Assembly: GCA_963702555.1 (NCBI GenBank)
Contig: CAVPCW010000006.1
Location: 1-64,000 of the forward strand
Direction: 5' to 3'
DNA from: CAMFLJ01 sp963702555
GTDB taxonomy: Bacteria; Actinomycetota; Acidimicrobiia; Acidimicrobiales; Acidimicrobilacustridaceae
DNA: 64,000 bases
Within the stretch, counting starts at the first letter, position 1; each line of letters begins with the position of its first letter. A program made the translations under genes and the position numbers. Below the pieces are notes generated by a model. The model saw nothing but the letters and a program-made list of their open reading frames with translations, searched no databases and was not told where the DNA came from. Below are positions 59,600-64,000 of this stretch, piece after piece.

Positions 59600-61956
59600 G
59601 ATCGTCCTCCGGTGAGAGACGGGTGCGGGGGGATGGTCTGGTCGGTCACGGCGGCGGCGCCGGTCCGGGGGTCAGGGGTGGGACGTGGTGGGGTGGCGGG
59701 CAGGTCGACGCAGAAGTCGGAGCCGAGGCCGACGGCGGAGCGTACGGTGAGGGTGCCGCCCATGCCCTCGGTCAGGCCCCGGCTGAGCGAGAGCCCGACG
59801 CCGGTGCCCTCGATGCCGGAGTGTTCGAGGCCGAGCCGGTCGAAGGGGATGAAGACCCGTTCGATCTGCTCCTCGTTCAGGCCAGGGCCACTGTCGCTGA
59901 CGACCAGGCGCACGCGTTCCTCGCTCTCCTCGACGCCGAGGTCGACCCGGCCGCCCTCGTGGTTGTACTTGATGGCGTTTGAAACCAGGTTCAGCAGGAC
60001 CTGGAGCAGGCGCTGGCGGTCGGCCTCCACGAGGATGCCGCCGCCGCCCGCGGGGCCGTGGAGCGTCACGCCGGCCCGGGCCGCGAGGGGCGCCGTCAGG
60101 TCGATGACCTCCTGCAGGGCGTCGATGGCGGGGATCGGCTCGATCTGGAACAGCACGTTGTCGCTCTCGATGCGGGCGATGTCGAGCACCTCGTTGATGA
60201 GCGAGAGGAGGTGGTCGCCGGCCTTCGAGATCTGCTCGACGTACTCGGTGCTCGGGTCCTCCAGCTCCTCGAGCTCGAGGAGCTGGGCGAAGCCGAGCAT
60301 GGCGTTCAGCGGGGTGCGCAGCTCGTGGCTCACGCGGGAGAGGAACTTGCTCTTGGCGTTGCTCGCACGCTCGGCCTGCTCCTTGGCCCGGCGCAGCGCC
60401 TGCTCGAGGGCGATCTGGTCGGTGATGTCACGGCTCACCATCACGATGCCGTCGTGGGTGCCGTCCGGCGCGGTGATCACCTGGGCGTGGGACTCGATGG
60501 TGACCCACAGGCCGTCGGCGGTCTTGCCCCGGAACCGGAGGGTCACGCGGCTGGCCCGGCCGTCGTGGAGCTGGGCCAGGCGGTCGGCGGTCTCGTCGCG
60601 GTCGTCGGGGTGCACGACGTCGACCAGGCGCTGGTCGATCAGGACCCGGGTCGGGTATCCGAAGATGCGCTCGAAGGCGATGCTGGTCGTGCGGATGGTG
60701 CCGTCGTCCTCGAGGATCGTGATGACGTCCGGGGAGGCACCGATGACGGTCGAGAGCACGCGCTCGCGGGCGGCGACGTTGGCGACCGCCTCCTTCACCT
60801 CGGTGATGTCGGTGGAGATCGACCCCACTGCCACCGGCACGCCGTCGGGGTCGAGCAGGGGGAACTTCACCGACAGGAACGTGTGGGGCCCGTCGTCGAG
60901 CTCGATGATCTCCTCGAACTGCATCGGCTCGCGGGTCACGAGGATCTGCTGGTCCCGGGCCCGCAGCATCGGGGCGGCATCGGGCCAGTGGTCGAAGTCG
61001 TCGGTGCCCACGATGCGGCCACCGGTGGCGCCGAACAGCTCGGCCAGGGCCCGGTTGGCGAACTGGTAGCGGCCGAACGGGTCCTTGAGCGAGATCAGCG
61101 CGTTGGAGTTGTCGAGGAAGGCGCTGAGCTTCGACTCGCTCTCCTGCTGGGCCTGTTCGGCGGCGCGGCGGGCGGTGATGTCGACGGCGTAGCCGAGCAC
61201 CCGGGTCGGGTCGGTCTCGTGGCCCCGGACCATCCCCTCCATCGACCGCCACGAGCCGTCGAGGTGGCGGAGGCGGAACTCCACGAGCACCTGGCTGCGG
61301 GCGTCGCCGACGGCGTGACGGGACGAGTCGAGCAGGGCCTTCACGTCGTCGCGGTGCACGAGCGCCAGGAACGCGCCGGGGTCGGTGAGCAGCGAGACGG
61401 GGGAGTGGCCCATGACCCGGGCGCTGTTGGAGCTGATGTAGTCGAGCAGGAGCGGTGACTCGTCGTCGAGGCGGGTGGCGAGCTGGCCGGCGAACATCAC
61501 CATCGGCCCGGCGGAGACCAGGTGCTCGAGCGAGGCCTGGGCCTCCTCGAGCTGGCGCTGGCGGGTGGTGAGGGTGTCGGCGGCCCGGGCGAGCGTCCGC
61601 TCGGCGGTCGCGAGCTCGTCGCTGCCGGGGCCGGAGGGTGACAGCTCCGCGTCCCGGGCGACCCGCTCGGCGTTGGCCCCGAGGTGGTTCACCCTGCGGG
61701 CGAGGTCGCGCATGAAGGCGAGGGTGGCCACCGCCCCGGCGACGATGGTGACCCCGAGCACGGCCAGGGTGGCCATCGAGATGCCCGACGGGTCATGGCC
61801 GACGTCGACCATGACCAGCACGGCGGCGGAGAGCAGGCCGAGCACCGGGACCGCGAGGACCACGAGGCCCTGGGCGCGCAGGGGCAGGTCGTGCCAGCCC
61901 GCGCCCTTCCGGCGGGACCCCATCTCGTCGTCCTCGTTGTCGCCGGGCGTTGGCAC
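59596..61956 (-). CDS. multi-PAS membrane sensor histidine kinase
   Basis: Start GTG 61956 chosen because GGAGG sits 6 bp upstream; ATG 61923 is alternative. Two N-terminal helices (LVVLAVPVLGLLSAAVLVMV; TLAVLGVTIVAGAVATLAF), a HAMP-like linker, then three PAS domains (VMGHSPVSLLTDPGAFLALV; ALISLKDPFGRYQFANRALA; VITILEDDGTIRTTSIAFER). Kinase core: KFLSRVSHELRTPLNAMLGF, LLNLVSNAIKYNHEGGRVDL, VVSDSGPGLNEEQIERV and IEGTGVGLSLSRG. The receiver-EAL gene overlaps its stop, so the pair converts a redox, ligand or light-type PAS signal into c-di-GMP breakdown. Confidence 0.92.
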   Translation of the reverse strand: MPTPGDNEDDEMGSRRKGAGWHDLPLRAQGLVVLAVPVLGLLSAAVLVMVDVGHDPSGISMATLAVLGVTIVAGAVATLAFMRDLARRVNHLGANAERVARDAELSPSGPGSDELATAERTLARAADTLTTRQRQLEEAQASLEHLVSAGPMVMFAGQLATRLDDESPLLLDYISSNSARVMGHSPVSLLTDPGAFLALVHRDDVKALLDSSRHAVGDARSQVLVEFRLRHLDGSWRSMEGMVRGHETDPTRVLGYAVDITARRAAEQAQQESESKLSAFLDNSNALISLKDPFGRYQFANRALAELFGATGGRIVGTDDFDHWPDAAPMLRARDQQILVTREPMQFEEIIELDDGPHTFLSVKFPLLDPDGVPVAVGSISTDITEVKEAVANVAARERVLSTVIGASPDVITILEDDGTIRTTSIAFERIFGYPTRVLIDQRLVDVVHPDDRDETADRLAQLHDGRASRVTLRFRGKTADGLWVTIESHAQVITAPDGTHDGIVMVSRDITDQIALEQALRRAKEQAERASNAKSKFLSRVSHELRTPLNAMLGFAQLLELEELEDPSTEYVEQISKAGDHLLSLINEVLDIARIESDNVLFQIEPIPAIDALQEVIDLTAPLAARAGVTLHGPAGGGGILVEADRQRLLQVLLNLVSNAIKYNHEGGRVDLGVEESEERVRLVVSDSGPGLNEEQIERVFIPFDRLGLEHSGIEGTGVGLSLSRGLTEGMGGTLTVRSAVGLGSDFCVDLPATPPRPTPDPRTGAAAVTDQTIPPHPSLTGGRS

Positions 61957-62083
61957 GGCGCGCCTCCGTTGTCGATCCTTTGACGTGGTATCGGCACGCG
62001 GAGGGGGGCTTCCGAAGCGGAAGTTGGGTTCAGATGTACCAATTGAGCCGGTCGGCCCACGAGGGCCGTGGACCGCCGGTGGC

Positions 62084-62797
62084 TCAGGTGTCGGGCAGAT
62101 CGACCGTGAACGTGGCCACGTCGGCGGCCAGGTCGTGGCGGAGCTTGGCGGCCAGCTCGGCCCGGCAGTTGATCCGGGTGGTGGCGAAGCCCTCGGGGCG
62201 CAGGCGCTCGGCCAGCTCGGCGGCCTCGGCGACGGCGGCCGGCACGGTCTCCTCCGCGGGCACCACACGGTCGAGGAAGCCGGCGGTGACGGCGCCCTCG
62301 GGGTCGTACACCGTGGCGTGGTTGATGGCCCGGGTGAACTGGGCGCGGGTGAGGCGGTCACGGCCGAGCTCGACGGCGAAGCGGGGCACGGGCATGCCGA
62401 TCGCGACCTCGTTGAGGCCGATCTTGAACGACCCCTCGGCGCCGATGCGGATGTCGGAGCAGAACAGCAGGATGCCGCCCATGGCCAGCGCGTGGCCGGT
62501 GCAGGCGATGACGACGGGCTTCGGGAACTCGTAGATCTCCAGCCCCAGCTCGGCCCCGGCGGTGAGCAGGTGGCGGGCGGCCTCGTCGCTCGAGGTCATG
62601 GTGGCCAGGTCGAAGCCGGCGGAGAAGCGGCCGGGCCGGCCGGCGAGCACCACGGCGCCGGCTTCTTCGCGGGCGCGCCCGAGGGCGTCGTGCACCGCGG
62701 CGGCGATGTCGTGGGAGATGGCGTTGGCCTTGCCGTCGTCGATGGTGACGACGGCGACGCGGTCCTGGAGCTCGTAGGTCACGGCGGTCTCGGTCAT
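62084..62797 (-). CDS. enoyl-CoA hydratase/isomerase family protein
   Basis: 237 aa from ATG 62797. Crotonase fold: VAVVTIDDGKANAISHDIAA, AGRPGRFSAGFDLATM (oxyanion loop), CTGHALAMGGILLFCSDIRI and IGLNEVAIGMPVP with the second catalytic Glu. The first catalytic Glu of hydratases is replaced (MGGILLFCSD), so it may act as isomerase, hydrolase or other crotonase. Role probably in acyl-CoA metabolism. Confidence 0.88.
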   Translation of the reverse strand: MTETAVTYELQDRVAVVTIDDGKANAISHDIAAAVHDALGRAREEAGAVVLAGRPGRFSAGFDLATMTSSDEAARHLLTAGAELGLEIYEFPKPVVIACTGHALAMGGILLFCSDIRIGAEGSFKIGLNEVAIGMPVPRFAVELGRDRLTRAQFTRAINHATVYDPEGAVTAGFLDRVVPAEETVPAAVAEAAELAERLRPEGFATTRINCRAELAAKLRHDLAADVATFTVDLPDT

Positions 62798-62922
62798 GGG
62801 CCGAGACGCTAGCGCCGAGGGCCGAGGGGGTTCCCCGGGCGCGAACCGGCCCGGCTCCCAGAGGGGCCGGGCCGGTGCCGTTCGTTCGTGACGGGTCGGG
62901 CGGGGCGGGTGGCCCCGACGCC

Positions 62923-63798
62923 TCACTGGAAGGTGGTGCCGCCCTTGGTGCCCTTGGTGCCCTTGACCTTGAACGCCCCGGCGAGCTGCAGCTCGTCGAA
63001 GCCCGAGCCGTTGGGCAGGCCGACGGCGTAGCGGTAGAGGGCGGTGCGGAAGATCGAGCCCAGGGCGGCGAGGATGGCGCCCACGATGGCGAGGTAGATC
63101 AGCAGCAGCGGGATGCCGAGGAACGGCAGCACCGCGGTGACCGCGCCGAACACGATGATGCCGGGGAGCATCGCCAGCAGGCCGATGATGCCGAGGCCGC
63201 CCTGGGCGATGAGGTTCTCGCCCCAGGTCTGCTTCAGCAGCAGCGCCGAGCGCTTGATGGCGGCGATGGGCCCGATGCCCTCGACGATGATGATCGGGAT
63301 CGCCAGCCAGGTGATGACGTTCCAGGCCGCCCCGATGAGGCTGGTGATGATGGCGCCGAGGAAGCCGGCGTTCTCCCGGATGGCCGACAGCACGACGCCG
63401 ACGGTCGAGTTGATGACCGACCACCCGAGGATCGAGCTGCCGCGCGAGGCGGCCTTGGAGAAGGCGCTGCCGAGGGTCGGGCTACCGCCCTCGAGCCGTT
63501 CGTTGGCGCCGGCCACCAGGACCGCCCCGAAGAACTGGGCGACGAGGCCGATCACGAACAGCCCGACGATGCCGACCGCCCAGGTCAGCGGGGCGGCGCT
63601 GTACTCGGACTGGTCCGGCAGGGGGTTGGCGACGTGGTCGAGGGTGAGGAAGGCGGCCCCTCCGAAGACGACGGCGACGACCGCGCACGACACGGCGGAG
63701 GCGATCGGGATCGCCACCAGCTCCTTGTCCTGCTTGAGGACGCCCAGGCTCGTCTTGGCGAGGCTCACGCTGTTGGAGAACATTCCCATGGCGGACAT
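62923..63798 (-). CDS. DUF6159-like multi-pass membrane protein
   Basis: 291 aa, start ATG 63798 or 63789. About six hydrophobic segments (PIASAVSCAVVAVVFGGAAF; AVGIVGLFVIGLVAQFFGAV; IITSLIGAAWNVITWLAIPI; MLPGIIVFGAVTAVLPFLGI). GANERLEGGSPTLGSAFSKA and AIKRSALLLKQTWGENLIAQ are family-like cytoplasmic loops. A basic Lys/Gly tail (VKGTKGTKGGTTFQ) ends the protein. Function unknown. Confidence 0.75.
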   Translation of the reverse strand: MSAMGMFSNSVSLAKTSLGVLKQDKELVAIPIASAVSCAVVAVVFGGAAFLTLDHVANPLPDQSEYSAAPLTWAVGIVGLFVIGLVAQFFGAVLVAGANERLEGGSPTLGSAFSKAASRGSSILGWSVINSTVGVVLSAIRENAGFLGAIITSLIGAAWNVITWLAIPIIIVEGIGPIAAIKRSALLLKQTWGENLIAQGGLGIIGLLAMLPGIIVFGAVTAVLPFLGIPLLLIYLAIVGAILAALGSIFRTALYRYAVGLPNGSGFDELQLAGAFKVKGTKGTKGGTTFQ

Positions 63799-63842
63799 GA
63801 TCGTCCGCCGCGGACAGATGCTTGAGGATCCTTCGCGGCGGT

Positions 63843-63874
63843 GCCGCCCGGCCGCCCGGCCGCCCGGCCGCCCG
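63843..63874. repeat. short tandem repeat GCCGCCCG x4
   Basis: Four head-to-tail copies of the 8-mer GCCGCCCG lie between the DUF6159-like gene and the last gene. Sequence is pure G/C, so slippage or assembly error is possible. Confidence 0.8.
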
Positions 63875-63883
63875 GCCCACCGG

Positions 63884-64000
63884 TCAGTCGTCGGCGGGTC
63901 GCAGCGCGTCGGTCGCCGTCTCGTGGACCTCGGTCGGGACCTCGAGGTGCATGCTGCGGCAGCGGGACACGGTGACCTGGGTGAGGCCGGCGGTGTAGTC
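63884..64000 (-). CDS. C-terminal end of an unidentified protein
   Basis: The frame enters at base 64000 and ends in TGA at 63886-63884 (reading DYTAGLTQVTVSRCRSMHLE then VPTEVHETATDALRPADD). Only 38 residues are visible, which is too little for recognition; the codon pattern is good. The start lies beyond the window. Confidence 0.5.
   Translation of the reverse strand, partial: DYTAGLTQVTVSRCRSMHLEVPTEVHETATDALRPADD

Overview
The window joins two very different genomes. Bases 1 to about 10,960 look planctomycete: a TolC-type outer membrane protein, a GAF/HlyD adaptor, a second HlyD adaptor, a PqqD-M50-HlyD fusion, a secreted hypothetical and a Calx-beta repeat protein. From about 10,970 to the end the DNA is extremely GC-rich, with GTG starts, GTGA/ATGA gene overlaps and gene content typical of a high-GC actinobacterium, plausibly Acidimicrobiia (inference). 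The switch falls inside the fifth copy of a ~336-bp Calx-beta repeat, so a misassembled or chimeric metagenomic contig is the simplest reading. Frameshifts are dense in the left 23 kb (nearly every long planctomycete gene, and many genes to 22.9 kb) and almost absent to the right, where only queE is visibly broken. They are more likely sequencing or consensus errors than true pseudogenes.

Planctomycete part (1-10.96 kb): a divergent export locus. A TolC-like lipoprotein is on the minus strand. On the plus strand are a GAF-domain HlyD protein, a coiled-coil HlyD protein and a PqqD/M50 protease/HlyD protein. There is no ABC or RND pump. A secreted hypothetical and a Calx-beta surface protein with a good sigma70-like promoter follow. 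Two unusual inverted repeats lie here.

Actinobacterial part, 11-23 kb: an EAL-domain remnant, a low-molecular-weight protein phosphatase, a lipid kinase, an SDR protein with altered catalytic residues, two coiled-coil proteins (one membrane-anchored with VLPGD repeats) and a DUF2236 oxygenase. A cobalamin riboswitch then heads a four-gene operon: secreted protein, EcfT, fused EcfAA and EcfS, probably for B12 uptake. A hydroxyacid dehydrogenase follows.

23-28.5 kb (minus strand): a cobalamin-binding, CarH/LitR-like regulator (Wx9EH motif) leads into an SDR, then a flavin amine oxidase, DUF1365 and a cyclopropane-fatty-acid synthase. This suggests light- and B12-controlled membrane lipid modification close to the B12 uptake operon.

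28.6-49.9 kb: housekeeping and accessory genes. These include a membrane-anchored Swt1-type HEPN protein, an aarF-bioA-bioF-bioD operon, TauE, PiT with its DUF47 partner, a carboxylesterase with queC and queE, alpha-glucan phosphorylase, a Bcp peroxiredoxin, a ParA ATPase and a tyrosine phosphatase. Convergent pairs are often separated by hairpins, one of them a perfect 52-bp palindrome.

50-64 kb: alcohol dehydrogenase, two universal stress proteins and an OmpR-type two-component system divergent from a redox-like cluster (His/Glu/Asp-rich secreted protein, Pro/Ser-rich anchored protein, ApbE flavin transferase, ferric-reductase-like membrane protein). A truncated sensor gene, a PAS histidine kinase overlapping a receiver-EAL gene, an enoyl-CoA hydratase, a DUF6159-like membrane protein and the end of an unidentified gene complete the window. 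I saw no rRNA, tRNA, transposase or CRISPR array.
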